Assembly (NCBI GenBank): GCA_036379355.1
Contig: DASVGV010000145.1
Location: 1 to 47,285, forward strand
Direction of reading: 5' to 3'
Length of the DNA: 47,285 nt
DNA from: CAJCIY01 sp036379355
GTDB taxonomy: Bacteria > Actinomycetota > Actinomycetes > Mycobacteriales > CAJCIY01
Each line of letters starts with the position of its first letter. Position 1 is the first letter of the stretch. Below are positions 39,351 through 46,151 of the stretch, piece by piece. The position numbers and the translations under genes were made by a program. The notes under the pieces were generated by a model. It did not search any database and had not been told where the DNA came from. It worked only from the letters and a program-made list of their open reading frames with translations.

Positions 39351-40126
39351 ACGTCCTGTCGGTCGCGGGCTCCGACCCGAGCGGAGGAGCCGGCATCCAG
39401 GCCGATCTGAAGACGTTCGCCGCGCTGGGCGCCTACGGCATGGCGGCGATCACCGCGCTCACCGTCCAGAACACCCAGGGCGTACGGGCCGTGCATCCCG
39501 TCGATCCCGCGGTGATCGCCGCCCAGGTCGAGGCCGTGCTCGACGACGTCCGGGTGGACGCGGTGAAGATCGGCATGCTGGGCGACGCCGCCGGCATCGC
39601 TGCGCTGGCACAGGTGCTGCGTGCCCGCCGGCCGCCCGTCGTGGTCCTCGACCCGGTTCTGGTCGCCACGTCGGGGGACGCGCTGCTGCCGGGCGGTGCC
39701 GTCCCCACGCTGCTGGCCGACCTGCTGCCGCTCGCAGACCTGGTCACCCCCAACGTGCCGGAGGCGGCCGCCCTGCTCGGCGTCGAACCGGCCGGCGACG
39801 AGCAGGAGCAGGCGCGGCAGGCGGCGGCGCTCGCCGCGCTCGGCCCGGCCGTCCTGCTGAAGGGCGGCCACCTCGGGGGCACCGAGAGCGTGGACGTGCT
39901 CGCGGGCGGCGGGAGCACGACGCGGCTCGCCGCCCCCCGGGTGGCCACCACCGCCACCCACGGGACCGGCTGCACTCTCTCGTCGGCGCTCGCCGCGCTG
40001 CGGCCCCTGCACCCCGACTGGGCCGGGACCGCCCGGGCCGCGAAGGCGTACGTCTCCCGCGCCCTGCTGGCGGGTGCGGACCTGGACGTGGGCCGCGGCC
40101 ACGGCCCGCTGCGCCACGACGTCTGA
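39347..40126 (+). CDS. thiD: Hydroxymethylpyrimidine/phosphomethylpyrimidine kinase
   Basis: A 259-residue ribokinase-fold enzyme making HMP pyrophosphate in two phosphorylations. It starts VLSVAGSDPSGGAGIQADLKTF, then GAYGMAAITALTVQNTQGV, VKIGMLGD, VVLDPVLVATSGD, LVTPNVPEAAALLG and the phosphate-binding THGTGCTLSSALAA. GTG 39347 overlaps the thiE stop (GTGA); GTG 39341 is a possible earlier start. It completes the salvage set thiM-thiE-thiD. Confidence 0.95.
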   Translation: MNVLSVAGSDPSGGAGIQADLKTFAALGAYGMAAITALTVQNTQGVRAVHPVDPAVIAAQVEAVLDDVRVDAVKIGMLGDAAGIAALAQVLRARRPPVVVLDPVLVATSGDALLPGGAVPTLLADLLPLADLVTPNVPEAAALLGVEPAGDEQEQARQAAALAALGPAVLLKGGHLGGTESVDVLAGGGSTTRLAAPRVATTATHGTGCTLSSALAALRPLHPDWAGTARAAKAYVSRALLAGADLDVGRGHGPLRHDV

Positions 40127-40137
40127 GCGCCGTTGCC

Positions 40138-40143
40138 TACAGT
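40138..40143 (+). promoter_or_regulatory. Possible -10 element (TACAGT) of the thioesterase gene
   Basis: TACAGT fits TAnnnT in the 53-nt gap after thiD. The gene has a conventional ribosome site (AGGAG at 40168-40172, 7 nt before ATG 40180), so this would give a short leader of about 30 nt. Confidence 0.3.
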
Positions 40144-40179
40144 GGCCCGGCCCTTCCGTCCCGGATCAGGAGTCCTCGC

Positions 40180-40614
40180 ATGCCCCGCTGGCCCGCCGAC
40201 CGCCTCGCCGTGGACGCCTACCCCGGCCCCGGCTACGACCTGCCGATCCTCTACGGCGACCTCGACACCAACGGGCACCTGAACAACGTCGCCCTCGGCC
40301 GGTTCTTCGAGCACGCCCGCTTCTCCGGAAACGTGAGCGCGGGGCTGCGCGAGGCCGGCCGTCCCGCGGGCGCACACTTTCTCGTCGCCCGCGTCGCCAT
40401 CGACTACCTGCTCGAGGGACGGATGGGCGAGACGCTCCACGTCCGTACCCGCCTGGCGCGCATCGGGACCAGCGCCGCCACCCTCGAGCAGGCGGCGTGG
40501 CAGCAGGGCGCCTGCCTGGGACTCGCCGAGGTGGTCTTCGTGCACCTGATCGACGGCCGGCCGGCTCCGATCAGCCCGGCGGTACGGGCGGTCCTGGAGT
40601 CCATGCGCGCGTGA
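40180..40614 (+). CDS. Acyl-CoA thioesterase (4HBT hotdog fold)
   Basis: A 144-residue hotdog protein. The motif YGDLDTNGHLNNVALGRFFEHAR corresponds to the 4-hydroxybenzoyl-CoA thioesterase/FadM pattern D-x-D-x-x-G-H-x-N-N with the following helix. FLVARVAIDYLLEGRMGETLHVRTRLARIG forms the typical central strands. It probably hydrolyses an acyl-CoA, substrate unknown. ATG 40180 has AGGAG 7 nt ahead. It is convergent with the ABC permease gene 9 nt away. Confidence 0.85.
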   Translation: MPRWPADRLAVDAYPGPGYDLPILYGDLDTNGHLNNVALGRFFEHARFSGNVSAGLREAGRPAGAHFLVARVAIDYLLEGRMGETLHVRTRLARIGTSAATLEQAAWQQGACLGLAEVVFVHLIDGRPAPISPAVRAVLESMRA

Positions 40615-40623
40615 TGCCCTCGG

Positions 40624-41313
40624 TCAGACGGTCAGCCGCCGCATGGTGGCGAAGCCGCCGACGGCCAGGAGCACCGTCAGTGCGGCGAGCAGACCGGTGA
40701 GGCCGGCCGCACTGAGCGCGGTGAAGAAGTGGCCGATGTCGTGCCAGGCGCCCACCCAGGTGACGAGCAGGGCGCCGGCGAGGAGCACGGCCACCTGCAC
40801 CACGATGAAGGTCACGAGGCCGACGAGGCTCCAACGCCGGTGGATGAGTCCGTACCACATGCCGTAGACGAACAGCAGCGCGAGAACGACGAAGGACGTG
40901 AGCCAGGTGAGGTACCACGGGCCGTCGAGGATGTACGGCACGCGGAAGAAGCCCATCCGCAGCCCCCAGCCATGGGTGGGCCGCTCGATGACCTGTCCCA
41001 CGGTGATGACGACGGCGGCGATGGCCGAGAACCCGACCGTCAGCAGCACGGTCCCGAGGTAGTAGGAGCGGCGGCTGCCGAACGAGAGCCCGAACGGCAG
41101 CGACTGCGCCACGGTCTGGAGCCCCAAGACGAAGCCGAGGACCGGCAGCGAGGCCAACCCGCCGACGTACCGGTGCGAGGCGTGCCCGGCCGGGGTCGCG
41201 GCCAGGATGAGGACGTCGACCAGGAACACGAAGGCGAGGATCGCCCAGGGCAGGATCAGGTAGTTGAAGCGCTGGACCAGGTGGTAGCGCACGACGTTGG
41301 TGTACGTGCTCAT
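40624..41313 (-). CDS. ABC transporter membrane subunit of a GntR-controlled operon
   Basis: A 229-residue integral membrane protein with about six hydrophobic segments; a cytosolic N-terminus (MSTYTNVVRYHLVQRFNYLILPW) resembles YtrC/D or ABC-2 permeases. It lacks a clear family motif beyond that. ATG 41313 overlaps the stop of the ATPase gene (ATGA). By context it is the membrane half of the transporter whose ATPase and GntR regulator precede it. The substrate is unknown; such ytr-like systems usually respond to cell-wall stress. Confidence 0.75.
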   Translation of the reverse strand: MSTYTNVVRYHLVQRFNYLILPWAILAFVFLVDVLILAATPAGHASHRYVGGLASLPVLGFVLGLQTVAQSLPFGLSFGSRRSYYLGTVLLTVGFSAIAAVVITVGQVIERPTHGWGLRMGFFRVPYILDGPWYLTWLTSFVVLALLFVYGMWYGLIHRRWSLVGLVTFIVVQVAVLLAGALLVTWVGAWHDIGHFFTALSAAGLTGLLAALTVLLAVGGFATMRRLTV

Positions 41314-42221
41314 GCGTGGGCCTTTCGTGTCAGCTCGTCGCCCGGCTGCCCGGCGGCGTGCACCATGACCTGCTGCAGCGACAGGGCCTCGAGACTGAGG
41401 CGCAGATGCCGGGCCCGGTCCCGGTCGGCTCGGTCGAGCGCCCCGCCGACCACGAGTGACTCGTGGGAACCCACGCGTCGTCGGTCCCACGTCGTGCGAC
41501 CGGCGACGAACTCCTCGACCGCGGTGACCGAACCGCTGACGGCGGTCACGCTGCCGCGGACCTCGTCGGCCGGCGCGTCCAGGACGATCTTCCCGTGGTC
41601 GATCATCACGACGTGCTCGAGCAGGTCCGCGACCTCGTCGACGAGGTGCGTCGAGAGGATGACGGTGCTCGGATCCTCGGTGTGGCTGGCCAGGAGCCGG
41701 TCGTAGAACAGCTGGCGGGCGACGGCGTCGAGCCCGGCGTACGGTTCGTCGAACAACGTGACCTCCGCCCGGGCCGCCAGGCCGATCACGATGCCCAGCG
41801 CCGACCGCATGCCGCGGGAGAGCTTCTTGACCGGGCGCCCGCACGGCAGGTCGAAGTCCGCCAAGAGACTGTCGGCCAGGTCACCGCTCCAGTGCGGGTA
41901 GAACCACGATGCGGCGCGGATCACCTGACCGACTCGCAGGTCCGGGTAGGCCTGGTCCTCACGGACCAGCACCATTCGGCGCAGGATCGCGTCGTTCTCG
42001 ACCGGGCTGCCGCCGAGCACATGCACCTGACCCGCGGAGGCGTACTCCTGGCCGGTGATGATCCGCAGGAAGGTGCTCTTCCCGGCGCCGTTGCGGCCGA
42101 GCAGCCCGGTGATCGACGGACCGCTGATGTCGAGGCTCACATCGTCCAGTGCCGTCTGGTCGCGATAGCGCCGGGTGAGGCCACGGACCGAGATCGTCGG
42201 TGTGCTGCCTTGCTCGGTCAT
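41310..42221 (-). CDS. ABC transporter ATP-binding protein (YtrB-like)
   Basis: A 303-residue ATPase with Walker A GRNGAGKST, an altered signature LSRGMRSALGIVIGLA, Walker B VTLFDEPYAGLDAVA and switch His in LSTHLVDEVADLL. The C-terminal 80 residues are an extra domain (ESLVVGGALDRADRDRARHL ...) probably contacting the permease. ATG 42221 overlaps the GntR gene stop (ATGA), so GntR, ATPase and permease are one coupled operon, as in ytr clusters. Confidence 0.87.
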   Translation of the reverse strand: MTEQGSTPTISVRGLTRRYRDQTALDDVSLDISGPSITGLLGRNGAGKSTFLRIITGQEYASAGQVHVLGGSPVENDAILRRMVLVREDQAYPDLRVGQVIRAASWFYPHWSGDLADSLLADFDLPCGRPVKKLSRGMRSALGIVIGLAARAEVTLFDEPYAGLDAVARQLFYDRLLASHTEDPSTVILSTHLVDEVADLLEHVVMIDHGKIVLDAPADEVRGSVTAVSGSVTAVEEFVAGRTTWDRRRVGSHESLVVGGALDRADRDRARHLRLSLEALSLQQVMVHAAGQPGDELTRKAHA

Positions 42222-42595
42222 ACCTTGCTCGCTCCCTGCTCGTGGTGGCTCGCGCGCACCAGTCCCACCAGGCCGTCGAGGTCGATCTCGAGCCGGGCGG
42301 CCTCGGCGATCAGCGGGCGGATGTAGCGCTCCGCAAAGCCGTTGCGTCGCTCCTCGAGCAGGAGCGCCTTCGCTCCTGCCGCGACGAACATGCCGATGCC
42401 GCGGCGCTTGTCCAAGAGGCCCCGGTCGATCAGCACGTTGATCCCCTTCGCCGCCGTCGCCGGGTTGATCCGGTAGAAGGCGGCCAGCTCGTTGGTCGAC
42501 GGCACACGCGCTCCTTCGGCGAGCGTGCCGTCGGCGATCTCGTCGGCCAGGTGCTCGGCGATCTGGGTGAAGATCGGCGCTCCGTCATCGAGCAC
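42218..42595 (-). CDS. GntR family regulator (YtrA subfamily)
   Basis: A 125-residue repressor: winged helix of the GntR type (PIFTQIAEHLADEIADGTLAEGARVPSTNELAAFYRINPATAAKGINVLIDRGLL). It has only a short C-terminal tail of about 50 residues, which defines the YtrA subfamily that governs adjacent ABC operons. GTG 42595 has GAGGAG about 7 nt ahead. The operator just upstream implies autoregulation. Confidence 0.9.
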   Translation of the reverse strand: MLDDGAPIFTQIAEHLADEIADGTLAEGARVPSTNELAAFYRINPATAAKGINVLIDRGLLDKRRGIGMFVAAGAKALLLEERRNGFAERYIRPLIAEAARLEIDLDGLVGLVRASHHEQGASKV

Positions 42596-42627
42596 GGATC
42601 ACTCCTCGGTCCCGAGCCATGTTCCCT

Positions 42628-42651
42628 GGTTCATTACTTGACTAATGTACC
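42628..42651. promoter_or_regulatory. Inverted-repeat operator of the GntR/YtrA operon
   Basis: Arms ggttcatta (42628-42636) and taatgtacc (42643-42651) are complementary at 8 of 9 positions around a 6-nt spacer (cttgac). The minus-strand TACATT (42649-42644), a good -10, lies inside one arm, so binding would block the GntR operon promoter. The rest of the 191-nt gap to msrA shows only the msrA ribosome site. Confidence 0.65.
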
Positions 42652-42786
42652 CATGAAGCGCGAGCGGTCAAGTCCGTACCGGAAACAGGAGCGGAGCCGG
42701 GCGTGTTGGGCCGTCTGCGGGGTGCACGATGAACATCCGAGGCAGCCACGGCCGCATGCCGGCCGCCGATCCGACGAGGAGAGCCG

Positions 42787-43299
42787 ATGACGCAGCAGCG
42801 AGCCGTTCTGGCCGGTGGGTGCTTCTGGGGGATGCAGGACCTGATCCGGCGCCAGCCGGGGGTCGTGTCCACGCGGGTGGGATACACCGGCGGCGACGTG
42901 CCGAACGCGACGTACCGGCATCACCCAGGGCACGCCGAGGCCGTCGAGATCGTCTTCGACCCGACCGCGACGTCGTACCGCGAGCTGCTGGAGTTCTTCT
43001 TCCAGATCCACGACCCGTCGACGCGGGACCGGCAGGGCAACGACATCGGCAGCAGCTACCGGTCGGCGATCTTCTACGTCGACGACGAGCAGAAGGCGGT
43101 GGCGGAGGACACCATCGCCGACGTCGACGCGTCCGGGCTGTGGCCGGGCAGGGTCGTCACCGAGGTGGTGCCGGCCGGCGACTTCTGGGAGGCCGAGCCG
43201 GAGCACCAGGACTACCTCGTGCGCTACCCCGACGGCTACACCTGCCACTTCCCGCGGCCGGACTGGCGGCTGCCGAAGCGGGCGGCCGCGTCGGCCTGA
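42787..43299 (+). CDS. msrA: Peptide methionine sulfoxide reductase A
   Basis: A 170-residue repair enzyme reducing methionine-S-sulfoxide in proteins. The catalytic motif is GGCFWG with Cys12. The family blocks GVVSTRVGYTGGDVPNATYRHH.GHAEAVEI and FFQIHDPSTRDRQGNDIGSSYRS follow. The recycling cysteine is probably in YTCHFP near the C-terminus. ATG 42787 has GAGGAG a few bases ahead. Confidence 0.95.
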   Translation: MTQQRAVLAGGCFWGMQDLIRRQPGVVSTRVGYTGGDVPNATYRHHPGHAEAVEIVFDPTATSYRELLEFFFQIHDPSTRDRQGNDIGSSYRSAIFYVDDEQKAVAEDTIADVDASGLWPGRVVTEVVPAGDFWEAEPEHQDYLVRYPDGYTCHFPRPDWRLPKRAAASA

Positions 43300-43343
43300 G
43301 CACCGGTGCCCGTCCACGCGGTGGGCGGTGCGATCCTGGGCGC

Positions 43344-44168
43344 ATGGGTCGCCGCACGCAGCACCGGCCGGTTCTGCGCTGGTCGGCGCAGGACGGGGCC
43401 GTGCGCAGGCCGGACACGCTGGCCGCCGAGGAGCCGCTGGAGATCCGGCTGGACGGGTCGTCGTTCACCGTCACGATGCGCACGCCCGGGGACGACGTCG
43501 ACCTCGTGCTCGGGTTCCTGCTGAGCGAGGGACTCATCCGTTCCGCCGACGACGTGCGGACCGCGGCGTACTGCGCGGGTGCGGTGGACGGCGACGCCAA
43601 CACCTACAACGTGCTCGACGTCGTCCTCGACCCTGCCGCCACGGCCCGGCGGCCGGTCCGCAACGTGCTGACCACGAGCGCGTGCGGTCTCTGTGGCCGG
43701 CAGAGCATCGACGAGGTGCGTTCGGCCGCGCCGTACGACCTGGGCGAGAGCACGGCGCGATGGGACCCGGCGCAGCTGGTACGGCTCCCGACGATCCTGC
43801 GCGACACCCAGCGCGTGTTCGCCCGTACCGGCGGTCTGCACGCCGCGGCGCTGTTCGCTGCCGATCGCGACGAGCCGCTGGTCGTCCGCGAGGACGTCGG
43901 GCGGCACAACGCCGTCGACAAGGTCGTCGGCCATGGCGTACGCGAAGGGTGGCTGCCCCTCCGCGACCGCCTGCTCCTGGTGTCCGGGCGGGCATCGTTC
44001 GAACTGGTCCAGAAGGCCATCGTGGCTGGAATCCCTTGCCTCGCAGCCGTTTCCGCACCGTCGAGTCTCGCGGTCGAACTCGCCGCCGACAGCGGCCTGA
44101 CGCTGGTCGGATTCCTGCGGGGCGAGGCGATGAACGTGTATGCAGGCGCGGAACGCCTGGGGCTCTAG
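43344..44168 (+). CDS. fdhD: Formate dehydrogenase accessory sulfurtransferase FdhD
   Basis: A 274-residue protein that passes sulfur from a cysteine desulfurase to the molybdenum cofactor, activating formate dehydrogenase. The key loop is TTSACGLCGRQSID with C114-G-L-C117. Other marks are EEPLEIRLDG, DLVLGFLLSEGLI, RTGGLHAAALF, REDVGRHNAVDKVVG and SGRASFELVQKA. ATG 43344 is preceded by GATCCT at 6 nt, suggesting a leaderless start. Its stop interlocks with the convergent DUF6457 gene (CTAG). No formate dehydrogenase subunit is in the window. Confidence 0.95.
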   Translation: MGRRTQHRPVLRWSAQDGAVRRPDTLAAEEPLEIRLDGSSFTVTMRTPGDDVDLVLGFLLSEGLIRSADDVRTAAYCAGAVDGDANTYNVLDVVLDPAATARRPVRNVLTTSACGLCGRQSIDEVRSAAPYDLGESTARWDPAQLVRLPTILRDTQRVFARTGGLHAAALFAADRDEPLVVREDVGRHNAVDKVVGHGVREGWLPLRDRLLLVSGRASFELVQKAIVAGIPCLAAVSAPSSLAVELAADSGLTLVGFLRGEAMNVYAGAERLGL

Positions 44169-44386
44169 CCTTCCTCGGCCGGGAGCAGCGGCCGCAGTCG
44201 CTCGATGACCGCGGGGACGTCGTCGCCGGTGGAGCAGCCCAGGCCGACCAGCAGGGCCGTGATCGGCGCGGCCGGGCGATCGACGCGGTGAGCGACGTCC
44301 CGCGTGAAGTCGAGGACCGCGCGCGTGTCCGGCGCGGTCACGCCCAGCTCGGCGCTGACCGCCGCCACCCACTCGTCCAGGGTCAT
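44165..44386 (-). CDS. Small DUF6457 protein linked to molybdenum cofactor genes
   Basis: A 73-residue acidic helical protein (LDEWVAAVSAELGV ... VLDFTRDVAHRVDRPAAPITALLVGLG). The pattern and the position after mobA match the DUF6457 family, whose function is unknown. ATG 44386 overlaps the mobA stop (ATGA) and has GAGGAG 6 nt ahead inside mobA; ATG 44392 is less likely because the ribosome site would touch it. Being coupled to mobA and convergent with fdhD, a role in molybdopterin or formate dehydrogenase maturation is inferred. Confidence 0.7.
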   Translation of the reverse strand: MTLDEWVAAVSAELGVTAPDTRAVLDFTRDVAHRVDRPAAPITALLVGLGCSTGDDVPAVIERLRPLLPAEEG

Positions 44387-45234
44387 GCCCATCTCCTCGC
44401 CTGCTCGAGTTGCTCTGCCGTGTCACAGTCCCACCACGGCGGCGGCCGCTCGTCGAAGCGGACTCCCTGTGGCGCAAGAGATCTCACCACGTCGCCAACC
44501 CTGGCCCCGCGCGGGTCGGCAGGCAGAGCAGCGCGCAGCGCGGACGTCGGGTAGGCGCCGAGCAGGTACTGTGCGCGGCCCTCGTCGTCCACGGCCGTGG
44601 CCGGTGCCGCGGCGACCAGCCTGCGGACGGTCTCGGCGGTCACGAAGGGCAGATCGGCCGCAAGGACAACCACCACGGGAGCGGTGACGCGCGCGAGGCC
44701 GGCGGCGATGGCCGCGACCGGTCCGCCACCGGGCGGCTGCTCGACCAGGTCCCCTCCGGGTCCGACAACCGTCAGCGCACGCGCGCCCTCCAACGCGCCG
44801 CGCACCACGTCGATCATGCGCCGGCCGCCGACGTCCAACGCCGGCTTGCCCGGTCCACCGAGCCGCCGACCCCGCCCCCCCGCCAGCACCAGTCCGTCGA
44901 ACTCCCGTGCCTCGTCGGACGGGCCCGGGTCGGCCGGGCGGCCGCCGCGCGGCGCAACGCTGAGGGCGACCGTCACGACGTCGCCCTCGCCGACGCGCTC
45001 ACGGGCCCGGACCGCGCTCTTCACGGGCAGGACGTAGCCGCCGTCCTTGGGCAGCAACGACGTCTCCCACTCCGTGGCGCCGATCCGGACCCACACCGGT
45101 ATCGCCCCCCACCCGTACGACGCCTGAGCCGCCTCGGCACGGATCGCGGCGCAGTGGTGCGCGGGCACGGTCAGCCAGTAGAACGGCGCCGGCCCCCGCC
45201 ATTCCCAGAGCTCGGCCGAGAACTCCATGTCCAC
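44383..45234 (-). CDS. mobA: Fusion of DUF1905 and molybdenum cofactor guanylyltransferase (MobA)
   Basis: A 283-residue two-domain protein. Residues 1-95 are DUF1905 (PF08922): FSAELWEWRGPAPFYWLTVP, GAIPVWVRIGATEWETSLLPKDGGYVLPVKSAVR. After a Pro-rich linker (about 96-112), residues 113-283 are a MobA nucleotidyltransferase: LVLAGGRGRRLGGPGKPAL, GGGPVAAIAAGL, VVVVLAADLPFV, and WWDCDTAEQL at the end. MobA joins GMP to molybdopterin. The role of DUF1905 is unknown. GTG 45234 is preceded by TAGCGT at 7 nt; ATG 45228 is the alternative. Both domains look intact and no stop or frameshift lies between them. Confidence 0.85.
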   Translation of the reverse strand: MDMEFSAELWEWRGPAPFYWLTVPAHHCAAIRAEAAQASYGWGAIPVWVRIGATEWETSLLPKDGGYVLPVKSAVRARERVGEGDVVTVALSVAPRGGRPADPGPSDEAREFDGLVLAGGRGRRLGGPGKPALDVGGRRMIDVVRGALEGARALTVVGPGGDLVEQPPGGGPVAAIAAGLARVTAPVVVVLAADLPFVTAETVRRLVAAAPATAVDDEGRAQYLLGAYPTSALRAALPADPRGARVGDVVRSLAPQGVRFDERPPPWWDCDTAEQLEQARRWA

Positions 45235-45241
45235 CCGCGGC

Positions 45242-45247
45242 ACGCTA
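45242..45247 (-). promoter_or_regulatory. -10 element (TAGCGT) of the DUF1905-mobA gene
   Basis: On the minus strand TAGCGT ends 7 nt before GTG 45234, consistent with a leaderless message. The remaining gap to the vapC stop (about 85 nt) shows nothing recognisable. Confidence 0.4.
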
Positions 45248-45332
45248 GCCGCACCTGGGCGGGGGCGGCCCGCGCCGGAACTGCTGATGGCGGCGGCAAC
45301 GCGGTTGCAATCTTGGTCCGCGGGGGGATCGG

Positions 45333-45713
45333 CTACCGGATCGGGCGCACCCGCACCGGCAGGTCCAGATCCGCCCACGCACGGTCGGCGGTCAGCACTT
45401 CGGCAGGTGAGCTGCGTACCGTCAGCGCCAGGCAGCACCGATCGCCCAGGGACAGCAATGTGCCACCGTCGAGCGATCGCATCGCACCTGCCAGCTCAGC
45501 GTCGGCTTCGGTGACGGGCTCGATGACCACGCCCGCGGCGGTGAGCAGTCCCCGCACATCGCGAACGTCGACCTCGGCATCGATCAGCTTGCCGATCACC
45601 TCGGCGAGGTTCGCTGCTCCCAGCGACGCATGCTCCAGCGCTTCTGCCACGACCTCCGCGCCGGGTTCGTCGTGGACCAGCGCCAACACTGCCGAGGCGT
45701 CCAGAACCGTCAT
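45333..45713 (-). CDS. vapC: VapC-family PIN-domain ribonuclease toxin (second locus)
   Basis: A 126-residue PIN toxin. Acidic site residues are Asp5 (VLDASAVLAL), Glu in ANLAEVIGKL, Asp in SLGDRCCLALT and Asp in LTADRAWADL. The family cuts structured RNAs such as tRNA. ATG 45713 overlaps the antitoxin stop (ATGA). It is unlike the first PIN toxin (3222-3626) in sequence and has a different antitoxin type, so the two loci are not recent duplicates. Confidence 0.9.
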   Translation of the reverse strand: MTVLDASAVLALVHDEPGAEVVAEALEHASLGAANLAEVIGKLIDAEVDVRDVRGLLTAAGVVIEPVTEADAELAGAMRSLDGGTLLSLGDRCCLALTVRSSPAEVLTADRAWADLDLPVRVRPIR

Positions 45714-45955
45714 TCGCCGGCAGCGGCCGCGAGACGGCGTTCCTGGAGCAGCTCGTCCACCAGCGACCGTGTGCGCGACACCCCCGAGGCCAGACCCCGA
45801 AGCTCCGCGACGGCGTCTTGCGGACGCTCGAGGATGAGACTGTTGCCGACGATCCGCAGATGCAGCTGCTCCCCGGCGGAAAGGCGCAAAGCGCTGCGAA
45901 CTTCGGCGGGGATCACCAGCCGCCCTTGCTGCCCTAGCGTCAACGTGGCATCCAT
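45710..45955 (-). CDS. vapB: AbrB/MazE-type VapB antitoxin
   Basis: An 81-residue antitoxin. The N-terminal SpoVT/AbrB swapped-hairpin domain is LTLGQQGRLVIPAEVRSALRLSAGEQLHLRIVGNSLILERP. The C-terminal helix (SLVDELLQERRLAAAAGE) is the toxin-binding part. ATG 45955 is preceded by an inverted repeat that should be its operator. It is antitoxin-first and coupled to vapC. Confidence 0.88.
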   Translation of the reverse strand: MDATLTLGQQGRLVIPAEVRSALRLSAGEQLHLRIVGNSLILERPQDAVAELRGLASGVSRTRSLVDELLQERRLAAAAGE

Positions 45956-45961
45956 GCGCCA

Positions 45962-45977
45962 ATGATGTCACGATCAT
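45962..45977. promoter_or_regulatory. Inverted repeat upstream of vapB, probable operator
   Basis: ATGAT (45962-45966) and ATCAT (45973-45977) flank a 6-nt spacer. The minus-strand CATCAT (45967-45962) is 6 nt before the vapB ATG and could be a weak -10, so the repeat covers the likely promoter. Confidence 0.45.
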
Positions 45978-46094
45978 CGAATGCGTGCCACCGTACGCAA
46001 CGGGCGGCGCTCCACGGGTCCGCGAGGAGAAGATCCCCTCGCAGCCCGGCCATGCCGGTGGAGTGATCTGCGCGAACGTGGAGCCGCTGTAGGC

Positions 46095-46135
46095 CTTCGG
46101 TTGATGGGTGCCAGATCTACTTCGGTTGATCGGTG
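46095..46135 (-). repeat. Tandem terminal motifs of the IS481 element
   Basis: The motif cttcggttgat[gc]ggtg occurs at 46095-46110 and 46120-46135, 15 of 16 bases identical and spaced 25 bp. They lie between the transposase stop and the inferred IS end and probably act as transposase binding sites. Confidence 0.6.
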
Positions 46136-46151
46136 ACACCCGAGATGGACC

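Noticed and set aside
45990..46088. Possible coding fragment between vapB and the IS end (plus frame ending NVEPL, or the minus frame through the same DNA)
   Set aside because: No start, no family resemblance, under 40 codons. It could be a remnant of whatever the IS inserted into, but nothing supports a call.
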